Of a stretch of 37,411 nucleotides of DNA, positions 17,908 through 26,693 are shown piece after piece. The stretch comes from an uncultured Lachnospiraceae bacterium (GTDB lineage Bacteria > Bacillota > Clostridia > Lachnospirales > Lachnospiraceae). A program made the position numbers and the translations under genes. The stretch is from assembly GCA_949840805.1 (NCBI GenBank), contig CATKXR010000050.1, positions 1-37,411 on the forward strand, written 5' to 3'. Under the pieces are notes generated by a model. The model had not been told where the DNA came from and did not search any database. It worked only from the letters and a program-made list of their open reading frames with translations. Position 1 is the stretch's first letter; every line of letters starts with the position of its first letter.

Positions 17908-19287
17908 ATGGAAGAGAGAACCTATTTAAAATGGTATAATAAAGTTGGTTATGGTTCCGGCGACATTGCCGGCAATGTAGTGTACGCGCTTTTGTCAGCC
18001 TTTGTCATGATTTTCCTGACCGACACGGTCGGCCTCAACGCGGGGATTGTAGGCACCCTGATTGCCGCCTCAAAGCTTTTTGACGGAGTGAGTGATATTT
18101 TCTTTGGCGCCATGATTGACAAGACCCGCAGCAAGATGGGGAAGGCGCGTCCGTGGATGTTTTACGGATACTTTGGATGCGCCCTTTGCCTGGTGGCAAT
18201 CTTTGTAATTCCGGCCGGGATCAGTGAATTTGCTCAATATGCATGGTTCTTTATCGCCTACACGCTGCTCAATGCCGGTTTTTACACAGCCAATAATATT
18301 GCGTATTCCGCGCTGACGGCTCTTGTCACAAAGAATAACCATGAGCGGGTCCAGATGGGTTCCATCCGTTTTATGTTCGCTTTTGGCACCAGCATGCTGA
18401 TCCAGACCATCACGGTCGGATGCGTTGCCTACTTTGGAGGCGGAGCTAAGGCCTGGAGGACAGTAGCCATCATTTACGCCATTGCGGGCGTGATATCCAA
18501 CACCTTGTCTGTGTGGTCCGTAAAGGAATTGCCTCCGGAGGAGCTTGCAGAGGGGGAGGAGAGCCAGGAACATAAGGGTCAGAAAGAAACATACCGCCTG
18601 ACGGAGGCATTTGGCCTGCTGATCCGGAACAAGTATTATCTGATGATTTGCGCTTCGTACATTTTGATGCAGATTTATTCGGCGACGCTGAATATGGGAA
18701 TTTATTTTATGACTTACGTGCTGAAAAATGCCAATCTTCTCGGAGTGTTTTCCTGGGCGATCAACATCCCCATGATTATCGGCCTGTTGTTTACGCCGAC
18801 GCTGGTCCTGAAATGGAAGGGCATGTACAGGCTGAACCTGTATGGCTATACCCTGGGAACCATAGGGCGTCTTGGAGTGGTGGCTGCCGGTTATATGGGA
18901 AGCGTCCCGCTTATGCTTTTGTGTACCGCTGTGGCGGCCATGGGAATGAGCCCTCTGCAGGGAGATATGAACGCCCTGATTGCAACCTGCTCGGAATATA
19001 CATATCTGAAGACGGGCAAACGGGTGGACGGCACCATGTATTCCTGCACGTCTCTTGGAACAAAGCTGGGCGGGGGTATCGGAACTGCCATTGCGGGATG
19101 GCTGCTGGCATACAGCGGTTATGTGGGCGGCGCCCCGGAACAGCCGGCTTCCTGCATCAATATGCTTTATGTCATGTATCTGTGGCTGCCGATGATTTTT
19201 AATCTTCTGATCACACTGATACTGACCAGGCTGAATGTGGAAAAGGCCAATGAAGAACTGCGTATAAAGGCCGGGGCGGCGTCCTGA
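17908..19287 (+). CDS. GPH-family sugar:cation symporter
   Basis: A 459-residue, 12-TM transporter of the glycoside-pentoside-hexuronide family (MelB/LacS-like). Diagnostic parts are KVGYGSGDIAGNVVYALLSA, FLTDTVGLNAGIVGTLIAAS and the loop SKLFDGVSDIFFGAMIDKTR with KMGKARPWMFYG; the second half has KLGGGIGTAIAGWLL. LacS-type IIA tails are absent. It starts 11 bases after lacZ with AAGGAGAG, so it is co-transcribed and presumably imports the galactoside hydrolysed by the GH2 enzyme with H+ or Na+. Confidence 0.94.
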   Translation: MEERTYLKWYNKVGYGSGDIAGNVVYALLSAFVMIFLTDTVGLNAGIVGTLIAASKLFDGVSDIFFGAMIDKTRSKMGKARPWMFYGYFGCALCLVAIFVIPAGISEFAQYAWFFIAYTLLNAGFYTANNIAYSALTALVTKNNHERVQMGSIRFMFAFGTSMLIQTITVGCVAYFGGGAKAWRTVAIIYAIAGVISNTLSVWSVKELPPEELAEGEESQEHKGQKETYRLTEAFGLLIRNKYYLMICASYILMQIYSATLNMGIYFMTYVLKNANLLGVFSWAINIPMIIGLLFTPTLVLKWKGMYRLNLYGYTLGTIGRLGVVAAGYMGSVPLMLLCTAVAAMGMSPLQGDMNALIATCSEYTYLKTGKRVDGTMYSCTSLGTKLGGGIGTAIAGWLLAYSGYVGGAPEQPASCINMLYVMYLWLPMIFNLLITLILTRLNVEKANEELRIKAGAAS

Positions 19288-19376
19288 TTTTCTGAATTCG
19301 GAACCGAATATAAAGCAGGGGGAACAGCAAAAAAGCGACCGATACGAGTTGTTGTGATTGAAAAATCATGAAACCA

Positions 19377-19413
19377 GAGAAAAGGCATATGCAGGGAGCA
19401 TATGCCTTTTCTC
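19377..19413. terminator. Bidirectional hairpin terminator between convergent genes
   Basis: A 16-bp perfect stem GAGAAAAGGCATATGC / GCATATGCCTTTTCTC with a 5-base loop, 90 bases after the symporter stop and 6 bases before the end of the minus-strand pectinesterase. The T-run is inside the 3' arm. Confidence 0.7.
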
Positions 19414-19418
19414 GTAAG

Positions 19419-20372
19419 TTAAATATCAAGAACCCGCTCTTTTGTATAATTTTCCGCCTCTTCCCCGGTCAGCCGGCGGACCCAGCCTGGCCGGCCGGAG
19501 AGGGACGCTCCCGGGCCGAAGCACTGGAATTCTGCAAAAAAGGATGTTTCATGGGCTTTTTCTTTTCCCCAGTCGTCCCAGCCTTCTGCCTTGATATGGG
19601 GGCCGATCTCGCAGGAGAGCAGCACGGTTTTCCCCCATTCTCTCCAGGGCCTTCCCAAAAACACGGTCTGATCCGGACAGTTTCCCGTAAAGCGGCACCT
19701 TTCCATCACATAGCCGAACCGCTGTCCTTCCGGAGTGGACGGCGCCGTCACATATCCGTTGATTTTCCGGTTGCCGTTCTTAGAAAAAAAGGTACAATGC
19801 TCAAAATAAGCCGCCGCCCCTCCGAAAACAAAATCTATGTCCCCCTCGATATAACAGTCCTTATAGTACTGCCTGCGTTTTTCTCTGGGGGCAAACTGTT
19901 TTGGCCCTACAAATCCGTCTTTTTCAATCTCCTTTGGCGGAAGCGGGGCCGTAAACAGAGTATCCTGCCAGCCCAGCAGACGGCAGGAATCCACGGTAAG
20001 GCGGTCTCCGTCCGCATAGAGGGCGATGGCCTGCCCTGCCTGTTCTCCCGGTCCCGCGCTGTTTTCGATAGTGAGATAAGACAGCGTTACGTCCCTGGCA
20101 TCGACAAAACAGGTATAGGTGCGGAAGGTTCCTCTCTTTTTTCCGTCCCGGAGGATTTCCTTTCCTCCCAGCCCCAGAGTAATCACGGTCTTTTCCGCCG
20201 CCTCCCGGCCCTCGCCGGTGACAATCACTCCCGGAATCCGGATCTTTACCCGCTCCTCATACACGCCCGGACGGACGAGGACATACCGTTCTTCCTCCGG
20301 ATGGGACTCTAAAAAATCCAGGGCATTTTGTACGGAGGAAAATCGTTCTCCCTTCAATCCAACCTTAACCAT
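19419..20372 (-). CDS. Pectinesterase, CE8, cytoplasmic
   Basis: A 317-residue right-handed beta-helix enzyme that removes methyl groups from homogalacturonan. Family motifs in order: GQAIAL (113-118, Gln114), GWQDTLF (134-140, acid Asp137), IEGDIDFVFGGAA (nucleophile Asp180), FLGRPWREWGKTV (Arg241). There is no signal peptide, so the protein is predicted to act inside the cell on imported methylated oligogalacturonides rather than on polymer. AGGAG precedes the ATG. The gene is divergent from the transporter operon, and its promoter region holds a dyad, so the two units are probably co-regulated. Confidence 0.95.
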   Translation of the reverse strand: MVKVGLKGERFSSVQNALDFLESHPEEERYVLVRPGVYEERVKIRIPGVIVTGEGREAAEKTVITLGLGGKEILRDGKKRGTFRTYTCFVDARDVTLSYLTIENSAGPGEQAGQAIALYADGDRLTVDSCRLLGWQDTLFTAPLPPKEIEKDGFVGPKQFAPREKRRQYYKDCYIEGDIDFVFGGAAAYFEHCTFFSKNGNRKINGYVTAPSTPEGQRFGYVMERCRFTGNCPDQTVFLGRPWREWGKTVLLSCEIGPHIKAEGWDDWGKEKAHETSFFAEFQCFGPGASLSGRPGWVRRLTGEEAENYTKERVLDI

Positions 20373-20408
20373 GATTTCGTTTCTCCTATTTTACGCTGTA
20401 TTTTTGTA

Positions 20409-20471
20409 CGGAATTGCGGAAATTCCGGTAAATTCAACGCCTATTATACGCAAAAAACACCTGGTATTCAA
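20409..20471 (-). promoter_or_regulatory. Pectinesterase promoter and downstream dyad
   Basis: On the minus strand TTGAAT (20471-20466), exactly 17 bp, TATAAT (20448-20443). Just past the likely start point lies the dyad CGGAATT-N5-AATTCCG (20409-20427), placed where a repressor would block elongation. Confidence 0.6.
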
Positions 20472-20540
20472 GAGCTGGCCGCTTTATTTTCTCCTTTTCT
20501 TTCGGCAATATACACAACCTATACACCCAAATATCCATTT

Positions 20541-20596
20541 TGTACATAAATGAATCCAGTTTGTCTATGTACATACTCTGAAAAACTGTGTATGAT
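20541..20596 (+). promoter_or_regulatory. Promoter of the pectin transport operon with TGTACATA repeats
   Basis: TGTACA (20568-20573), 17-bp gap, TATGAT (20591-20596) is a moderate promoter about 114 bases before the first gene. TGTACATA occurs twice as a direct repeat (20541-20548 and 20568-20575, 27 bp apart); the second overlaps the -35. Direct repeats next to a weak -35 suit an AraC-type activator. The rest of the 337-bp divergent gap is A+T-rich with no gene. Confidence 0.45.
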
Positions 20597-20679
20597 ATTT
20601 ACAATAAAACAAAAATATTTCGATTTTTTTTATATATATTATATAAAACAAGGGGGAAGTCTGCCCGTTTTTCGGAGGG

Positions 20680-20708
20680 TGGCTCCGTGGCGGCGGAAGG
20701 AAGAGCCA
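20680..20708 (+). promoter_or_regulatory. Hairpin around the ribosome site of the first operon gene
   Basis: TGGCTC (20680-20685) can pair with GAGCCA (20703-20708), which ends 1 base before the ATG at 20710. The loop contains the likely ribosome site GGAAGGAA. This could lower translation of the first gene. Confidence 0.35.
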
Positions 20709-20709
20709 T

Positions 20710-21285
20710 ATGACAAGACAACGCTCATGGAAAGAATACAGGATGATCGACCTGGGGATTTTGGCGGCAATGCTGGCGATTTTTGAATATGTGATATTGA
20801 GGGCGGCTAACTGGTGGTTTCCCGGCCAGCCCTATACCGTGTCCCTTGCCGGAGCCATTACTTCTATTGTATATATGCGATGGGGCGCCTGGGGAATGAT
20901 CCATGCTTTTGAGGCAGGGCTTGTATTTTGCCTGTTTTCCGGGGCTTCCGGAGAGCAGTATCTTATATATTGCTGCGGCAATCTGTTTTCTGTGGCTGCC
21001 GTTATTCTGCTGAAGGCCGCCGGGAAGGAGCGGGTGCGGACAGGAAGCCTGTCTTTGGTGTTTCCGCTGCTGGTACTGGTCCTGATGCAGGCGGGGAGAG
21101 GGGCAGTGGCTCTGCTTTTGGGAGCGGCTCCTGCAAGTTTTGTCGGTTTTTTTACGGCTGACAGCCTTTCCCTGCTCTTTACTTTTGTGATCATCTGGAT
21201 AGCACGAAGGCTGGACGGTGTCTATGAGGATCAAAAACATTATCTGCTCCGTCTCCATGAGGAGCAGGAAGAAAAAGGAGGGTAA
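20710..21285 (+). CDS. Membrane protein resembling an ECF-type S component
   Basis: A 191-residue, very hydrophobic protein with about six membrane segments (LGILAAMLAIFEYVILRAAN, YTVSLAGAITSIVYMRWGAW, MIHAFEAGLVFCLFSGASGE, LVFPLLVLVLMQAGRGAVAL, SLSLLFTFVIIWIARRLDGV). Short size, Gly/Ala-rich helices and the S-L-A-G-A-I-T-S / M-R-W-G-A-W-G pattern recall S components of ECF vitamin transporters, but I cannot assign it to a known subfamily and no ECF T or A component is nearby. It is the first gene of the operon, ending only 9 bases before the first sugar permease. It could help substrate capture or assemble with the small membrane proteins further down. Function unknown. Confidence 0.7.
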   Translation: MTRQRSWKEYRMIDLGILAAMLAIFEYVILRAANWWFPGQPYTVSLAGAITSIVYMRWGAWGMIHAFEAGLVFCLFSGASGEQYLIYCCGNLFSVAAVILLKAAGKERVRTGSLSLVFPLLVLVLMQAGRGAVALLLGAAPASFVGFFTADSLSLLFTFVIIWIARRLDGVYEDQKHYLLRLHEEQEEKGG

Positions 21286-21294
21286 CTATGAACT

Positions 21295-22350
21295 ATGAAA
21301 GTTAAAGCAGCGGATTTCCTCGAATATGACAAGGAACATGGATGTTATCGAATGAGTCCGGAGCAGGCCGTCAGGGACGACGTGGAAAAGCACTACTGGC
21401 GCCACGTGGGCCTGGCGGTCATGAAGGACTGGCGGCTTTACCTGATGCTGGTGCCGATGCTGCTGGTATTCCTGTTCTGGCGCTATTTCCCGATGTATGA
21501 GCTTCTGGGATGCTTCAAGGTGTCGGACAATGTTGTGCCTGTCTCCCAGCAGATGTTTTCCGGGTTTTCCTACTTCAGGCGGCTGTTAGTAGGCGGGGAC
21601 GGGCTTTCCACGGAATTCTGGAGGGCGCTGAGAAATACCTTTATCCTCAGCTTTTACGGGCTTTGCTTCGGCTTCCCGATCCCGATTATCCTGGCATTGT
21701 TTTTCAATGAGATCCGGTCCAATGTGGCAAGAAGCGTTTACCAGGTGCTCACCTATCTTCCGAAATTTATGTCCACGGTCGTGATGACCTCCCTGGTGAC
21801 TATGCTGGTCAAGCAGGGTTCCCTGACCACAGGAATGGGTATTGTGAGCCAGTTCTTGTCAGGCCTGGGCCTGGTCAGCCCGGAAGCAGCCAATGCAGGG
21901 CTTTTGAACATTCCGTCCTTCTTCCGTTCCATTTACCAGATCAGCGGCATCTGGGAGAGCGCGGGCTATGACAGCATCGTCTTTTTCGCGGCGATCATAG
22001 CGATCTCTCCTACCAGCTACGAGGCCGCTCAGATCGACGGGGCGGACAAGATGGCGCAGATGCGGTACGTGGTGCTGCCCAGCATACTTTCCACCATCGT
22101 GATCATGCTGATCACAAGAATCGGTTCCCTGCTGAATATCGGGTATGAGAAGGTATTGCTGCTCTACAATCCCAATACTTATGTGACGGCCGATGTGGTC
22201 TCCACCTTTGCCAACCGAAACGGTATGGGGACCGGCGCCGGCGTGGGGATCGCGGCCGCGGCGGAGATGATGAACAACGTGATCGGAATGCTGCTGGTCA
22301 TCGGCGCCAACACGATTGCCCGCAAGGCTTCCAACACCTCGTTGTATTAA
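21295..22350 (+). CDS. Sugar ABC permease, LplB/YteP type
   Basis: A 351-residue permease with six TM segments after a soluble N-terminus of about 40 residues. The EAA loop that contacts the ATPase is clear (YEAAQIDGADKMAQMRYVVL, PSILSTIVIMLI at about 240-270). LplB/YteP-type features include DWRLYLMLVPMLLVFLFWRY-FPMYELL and the C-terminal motif GYEKVLLLYNPNTY. It pairs with the next gene. Family members import complex oligosaccharides such as oligogalacturonides or rhamnogalacturonan pieces. I chose ATG 21295; an ATG at 21288 opens only a 5-codon frame. Confidence 0.93.
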   Translation: MKVKAADFLEYDKEHGCYRMSPEQAVRDDVEKHYWRHVGLAVMKDWRLYLMLVPMLLVFLFWRYFPMYELLGCFKVSDNVVPVSQQMFSGFSYFRRLLVGGDGLSTEFWRALRNTFILSFYGLCFGFPIPIILALFFNEIRSNVARSVYQVLTYLPKFMSTVVMTSLVTMLVKQGSLTTGMGIVSQFLSGLGLVSPEAANAGLLNIPSFFRSIYQISGIWESAGYDSIVFFAAIIAISPTSYEAAQIDGADKMAQMRYVVLPSILSTIVIMLITRIGSLLNIGYEKVLLLYNPNTYVTADVVSTFANRNGMGTGAGVGIAAAAEMMNNVIGMLLVIGANTIARKASNTSLY

Positions 22351-22362
22351 CAGGAGGGTGAT

Positions 22363-23253
22363 ATGAAAAGAAAACTTGAGATCTCCGAGCTGATATTTAA
22401 GATTATCAGCTACACCCTGCTAACAGTTTTTGCCCTGAGCTGTCTCTATCCCTTCGTCTATGCGGTCTCGGCTTCCATCAGCGGCCGCGCGGCGGTGGAA
22501 TACGGCTCGGTGGTCCTGTTTCCAAAGGATGTGCAGTTTGAAGCGTTCGCCCGGATGTTCGGGGACAATATGTTCTGGAATGCCTATTCCAACACCCTGT
22601 TCCTGACCCTTTACGGGACGCTCTGGTCCATGCTGACCGCCATCCTGGGTGCCTATGCACTTTCAAAAAGAAGGCTTCTTTTCCGTAAGTTTTTTAATTT
22701 TTTCCTGGTGTTTACCATGTGGTTTTCGGCAGGAATCGTACCCCAGTATTTGAACTACTTAGCAACCAAGGACGTGTTTAACGCCATGGGGATCATGGAT
22801 GACAAGTGGCTTGTGGTCATTGCCATGGGTATGGCGGCCATGAATATCATTCTCTTGCGGAATGCGTTTGAGGGAGTCCCCTCTGAGATCGAGGAGGCGG
22901 CCATTGTGGACGGGGCCAGCGAGTTCCAGGTGTTAAGCCAGGTCTACATCCCTATGAGCAAGTCAACCATCGCCACGGTGGCGCTGTTCTTTGCCATATC
23001 CCGTTGGAACGGTTACTTCTGGGCCCGCCAGATGATCTCCAATGCCAATGAGCATCCGCTCCAGGTGTTTATCCGGCTCAGGCTGGAACAGTACACGGAT
23101 CCGGAGACCATGGCAGGATGGAATGAGGCTTTTGCCACGGACTCGGTCATCTATGCACTCATTGTCTGTTCCATTGTCCCGATATTGATCATTTATCCTT
23201 TCATCCAGAAATATTTTGCAAAGGGTGTCAATGTGGGCGGTGTGAAAGAATAA
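22363..23253 (+). CDS. Sugar ABC permease, LplC/YtcP type
   Basis: A 296-residue permease with six TM segments. Typical CUT1 N-terminus (LSCLYPFVYAVSASISGRAA) and EAA loop (PSEIEEAAIVDGASEFQVLS, QVYIPMSKSTIATVALFFAI). Near the end it has PILIIYPFIQKYFAKGVNVG-GVKE, the common C-terminus of this subgroup. AGGAGG precedes the ATG, 12 bases after the partner gene. It forms the heterodimeric channel with the 21295 product. Confidence 0.94.
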   Translation: MKRKLEISELIFKIISYTLLTVFALSCLYPFVYAVSASISGRAAVEYGSVVLFPKDVQFEAFARMFGDNMFWNAYSNTLFLTLYGTLWSMLTAILGAYALSKRRLLFRKFFNFFLVFTMWFSAGIVPQYLNYLATKDVFNAMGIMDDKWLVVIAMGMAAMNIILLRNAFEGVPSEIEEAAIVDGASEFQVLSQVYIPMSKSTIATVALFFAISRWNGYFWARQMISNANEHPLQVFIRLRLEQYTDPETMAGWNEAFATDSVIYALIVCSIVPILIIYPFIQKYFAKGVNVGGVKE

Positions 23254-23326
23254 CTGAAAACGAAACAAACGTTGCAGTGAAGCGTACCCAAAGCTGCAGC
23301 AAACAAGAACAAAGGTGGATCATATT

Positions 23327-25513
23327 ATGAAAAAGCTGAAATCACGAATCGCACTTCTGCTTGTACCTATGATGGCGGCAGGTGCCATATCCGGCTGCGC
23401 GCCCAGGATTCAGGTGATGGAGGACGGCTCGCCCGGAACTCCCGGCGGCGCTTCTTCCCGGCAGCCCGGAGGCCAGAACGCTTCCTCTGGCGGCGACGGC
23501 GCACAGGCTGCGAGCCTGGATTATGCGGAGGGAACCACCCTGCGCATGGCCACCGGCTATAACAGTGTGAAGACAGGGCTGACCTTTGACGCGGAGACCG
23601 CAGGCAACGGCATTACCCTGGCTGACGGCAATATCTATAATGCGGGAGATTTAAAGCCTACCTGGGTGGAGGTGGAGAAGATTCTTGGCGTTTCCTTTGA
23701 GGATAAATACCAGGGAAACAGCGCCAGCAACGAGTTTGATTACTGGAAAGAGCGATTAAACGAGGTGGATATGGTCAGCGGCACGGCCCTCAAGCTTACG
23801 GAGAGCGGGGAGGCCGGCAGCCTGGTCAATATTGGTGAATATTTAGACAGCATGCCTAATTTTAAGGCATATCTGGATGAGAATCCTATTGTGCATCTGT
23901 CTATCACTGGCAATACCTCCACCGGAGCCATCTACTTCAGCCCCTATTTTGACGGGGTGGATGATATCGAGAGAATGCCCCTGATGCGCACGGACTGGGT
24001 GGAAAAACTGCTCAACGGCGAGGGCGAGTTTATCGCCGAAGCCAGCAATACCCTGGCTGCGCCTGTCTATCAGCCCTACATGCCAACTTCCGGCACCGTG
24101 GAAGTGGATGTGGTGTCTGCAGACGGCAGCAAGGTGGAGTCCGTGACCAAGGATTACGGGGCAGGCGGCAATATTGTGGCGGATATGAATGCGGCCGGCA
24201 AGGTGGACGGCGTCACCGCGGTCAATATGCTGCGGGATTATATTGACAAAGCCTACGGGGGCTATTACGGAACCAACCGGGCCGACCTTTACATCGGCCA
24301 GAATGCCGCCTGGGATGCTGATGAGCTGGTGGCGCTGCTTCGCTGCGTGGTGGCCAATCCTCAGACTTTAAACGGCACGGACTCAGTGCAGGGCCTGTTC
24401 TCCAGGGAGGACGACAACAACCAGCGCCGGGTGGACCTGTTCCGTTTTGCGGGGATCCTCTTCGGTGCCCGCGGCCTGGAATCCCGTCAGGATTATCTCT
24501 ATGTAGGCGCGGACGGGGCCATGCATGATGCCCGCATGGAGGAGGACACCTACCTGGCCATGGAGCGGATGAACGCCATGGCGAAGGAGGGGCTGATTTC
24601 CAAGGCGTTTTTGGATATGTCCTCGGAGAACTCCGGAACTTATCTCGAGAATGACCTGGGCTTTATGCATTATGACTACAACCAGACCCAGACCATCTAT
24701 AATGCCACTAAGCTTCAGGAGGGCGAAAAGTATATGGCGGTCATGGTGCCGGTGGCCCTTTGGCATGACGGCAGCAGCGATGAGGGCGTGTACATGCGTT
24801 TCACCGAGTCGTGGCGTTCCGTCAAGACCGATGGCTGGGGCATATCCAAGGCAGGGGTGGGCGATGACCAGAATAAGCTGTTTGCGGCCCTGGCTCTCAT
24901 CGACTTTGCCTATTCCGACCAGGGGCGGATCCTGATGAGCTATGGTCCGGATGCATTTATCAAGACCAACGCGGACGGCAGCTACGTGACCTTCAGCTTC
25001 AACGGCAACGAGATGCCGGTGGTGGCGGACGCCACTATCGAGGAGCTGTGGGATAAAGCCTCCGGAAACTATACCAACTATGCCCGTTTTTATCTGGGCT
25101 CTACCTTGTCCTTTATCAAGAACCAGGCCTTTGAGTACCAGTGTACCCATGAGGTCGGCCAGGAGGGCGCGGGGCGGATATCCAACGCCATTGCCTTAGG
25201 CGTGATCCATCATCCCGAACTTGCCGTAACGGATAATCCCTGGTATACCATTGCGCCATCGGTCCTGCCCACCACCAGCGTGGAGAATTCCACCGTCAGC
25301 GGCTATACGGAGCTTGCCAACAAGTTCAACCAAAATAAGGGCGGAGAGAACATTCTGGTGAATATCATTGTTTCCGGCTACACGGATCCCACCATGCGGG
25401 ATGCGAAGAGCACGGTCGAGACTGTGACCGGCGCCTGGTCAGGAAAACAGTATCTGGCGATCAAGCAGGATGCATGGAACCGTGGTATGTCCTATTATGA
25501 GACGCTGAAGTAA
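23327..25513 (+). CDS. Large oligosaccharide-binding lipoprotein
   Basis: A 728-residue extracellular solute-binding protein. The start at 23327 (MKKLKSRIALLLVPMMAAGA) follows GGTGG; a GTG at 23315 overlaps that site and is rejected. Lipobox ISGC (Cys24 region) anchors it outside. A short Gly/Ser/Pro linker (residues 35-60) is followed by the binding domain, with ATGYNSVKTGLTFDAETA, WVEVEKILGVSFEDKY, ALALIDFAYSDQGRILMSYG and a C-terminal DAWNRGMSYYETLK. It is much longer than usual CUT1 binding proteins (about 400-550), as in LplA/YtcQ-like proteins for pectin oligosaccharides. Ligand inferred: (methylated) oligogalacturonides, from the neighbours. Confidence 0.9.
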   Translation: MKKLKSRIALLLVPMMAAGAISGCAPRIQVMEDGSPGTPGGASSRQPGGQNASSGGDGAQAASLDYAEGTTLRMATGYNSVKTGLTFDAETAGNGITLADGNIYNAGDLKPTWVEVEKILGVSFEDKYQGNSASNEFDYWKERLNEVDMVSGTALKLTESGEAGSLVNIGEYLDSMPNFKAYLDENPIVHLSITGNTSTGAIYFSPYFDGVDDIERMPLMRTDWVEKLLNGEGEFIAEASNTLAAPVYQPYMPTSGTVEVDVVSADGSKVESVTKDYGAGGNIVADMNAAGKVDGVTAVNMLRDYIDKAYGGYYGTNRADLYIGQNAAWDADELVALLRCVVANPQTLNGTDSVQGLFSREDDNNQRRVDLFRFAGILFGARGLESRQDYLYVGADGAMHDARMEEDTYLAMERMNAMAKEGLISKAFLDMSSENSGTYLENDLGFMHYDYNQTQTIYNATKLQEGEKYMAVMVPVALWHDGSSDEGVYMRFTESWRSVKTDGWGISKAGVGDDQNKLFAALALIDFAYSDQGRILMSYGPDAFIKTNADGSYVTFSFNGNEMPVVADATIEELWDKASGNYTNYARFYLGSTLSFIKNQAFEYQCTHEVGQEGAGRISNAIALGVIHHPELAVTDNPWYTIAPSVLPTTSVENSTVSGYTELANKFNQNKGGENILVNIIVSGYTDPTMRDAKSTVETVTGAWSGKQYLAIKQDAWNRGMSYYETLK

Positions 25514-25602
25514 TGAAGTAAATTACCTATCACTCCTTTTCCGCTCTTGGGCCGCGCGCCCGGGGCGGGAGGGGAACGTGATTTCCTTGGGAGGAAGTCG
25601 TC

Positions 25603-26193
25603 ATGTATAAAAAGCAGTTGACTGCACAAAAATTCATATGTCTGGCGGCTATCATTGTGTCTGCGATATTTTTCCTCTATACGCTTGGAATAATGACGGA
25701 TTTGTATGATAGCCTGTACGACACCATGCGCAATCCCAGCAATGTGTACCAGACGGACGTTCCCGGATCCATTGTCTACTACAACATGCAGGAGTTTAAC
25801 CGGTTTTTCCTGGTATACAGTATCATTCAGGTGCTGCTGGGGGCGTTTCTCTTTATCACCAATACCCACAGCCGCAGGAAATATTATGTGGGGAATTATC
25901 TGGCAGTAGGGCTGTTTGCTGCCGGCGGGATTGCCAACACACTGTTCGGGCATCACTATATCGAGATTTTCAAGGCTCAGTTCCTGGAGGTGGATTTTGC
26001 GGCGCTCCTGGAGCATTCACAGATGTGGGGAACCCTTTACACGGACTCTACCTTCTGGTTTGACCTGCATTACGGGGTCTTTGCGCTTTTGCTGATTGTC
26101 AGCGGGCTGCTTGTGGCCAATGCATTCTGGAAGGCAAGCCTGATGAAGGAGGAGCAGAGATTGATAGAAGAGGGAAGGAGGATGACTGCATGA
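25603..26193 (+). CDS. Small membrane protein of the transporter operon (1), unknown
   Basis: A 196-residue protein with four membrane segments: about 11-33 (FICLAAIIVSAIFFLYTLGI), 66-88 (RFFLVYSIIQVLLGAFLFIT), 95-116 (YVGNYLAVGLFAAGGIANTL) and 152-175 (LHYGVFALLLIVSGLLVANA). A loop of about 30 residues follows TM1 and a basic/acidic helix (SLMKEEQRLIEEGRRMTA) ends the protein in the cytoplasm. GGAGG lies upstream. The stop overlaps the next gene (ATGA). I do not recognise a family. Position between the binding protein and the ATPase suggests an accessory or assembly part of this importer. Confidence 0.8.
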   Translation: MYKKQLTAQKFICLAAIIVSAIFFLYTLGIMTDLYDSLYDTMRNPSNVYQTDVPGSIVYYNMQEFNRFFLVYSIIQVLLGAFLFITNTHSRRKYYVGNYLAVGLFAAGGIANTLFGHHYIEIFKAQFLEVDFAALLEHSQMWGTLYTDSTFWFDLHYGVFALLLIVSGLLVANAFWKASLMKEEQRLIEEGRRMTA

Positions 26194-26681
26194 TCACAGA
26201 AGAAAACCGTATCCGGCGGGACCGGATGAGATTTATCAAGAATTCCCTGTCTTCGAACCTGGCGCTTCTCGGCATTTTGTTTGACGTGTTTTATTTTGTG
26301 AACATTTATCAGTCGGACGTGGATGTGTATTACTATAATATCCTCATCGGCGCCTCCATTGTTTACAATTTGATCTTTATGCTGGCTGTGTTTCTTTCGT
26401 CAGAGGGGGTCAAGAATTACAAAAAGAATTATTCCTATCTGCTGGCTGTGGTCGGCCTGCTGCAGATCGTCAGGATCTTTATCATTCCGGCCCGGGCCCA
26501 TGCTGCGGTGACACTGGTGAACGGAGAGTCCGTCGTGGTCATGCAGGATAAGCAGTTTACCCTGGTTGTGGCATGTCTGGCCCTCTCAGCGGCCTGCCTG
26601 ATCGCATCGGCGGTGGTGAATTTTATCAGATGCCAGGAGCTTTCGGAGCATTTACGGTTCCTGGAGAACCAGAACGCATAA
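26190..26681 (+). CDS. Small membrane protein of the transporter operon (2), unknown
   Basis: A 163-residue protein with about four membrane segments: LSSNLALLGILFDVFYFVNI (18-37), YNILIGASIVYNLIFMLAVF (48-67), YSYLLAVVGLLQIVRIFIIP (79-98) and FTLVVACLALSAACLIASAV (123-142). A polar segment (about 99-122) between TM3 and TM4 and a charged tail (RCQELSEHLRFLENQNA) complete it. It overlaps the previous gene by 4 bases and ends 12 bases before the ATPase, so expression is tightly coupled. No family recognised. Confidence 0.8.
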   Translation: MITEENRIRRDRMRFIKNSLSSNLALLGILFDVFYFVNIYQSDVDVYYYNILIGASIVYNLIFMLAVFLSSEGVKNYKKNYSYLLAVVGLLQIVRIFIIPARAHAAVTLVNGESVVVMQDKQFTLVVACLALSAACLIASAVVNFIRCQELSEHLRFLENQNA

Positions 26682-26693
26682 GGAGGCGAAGAC

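Noticed and set aside
19368..20312. Plus-strand open frame of 314 codons
   Set aside because: It is the shadow of the pectinesterase gene, begins inside the terminator hairpin and has no ribosome site.
23255..23272. Catabolite-responsive (cre) element CTGAAAACGAAACAA
   Set aside because: Two mismatches to the consensus at conserved positions, and it lies in the middle of the operon.
24383..25150. Minus-strand open frame of 255 codons
   Set aside because: Opposite the binding-protein gene; His/Gly-rich composition typical of antisense frames of GC-rich genes.
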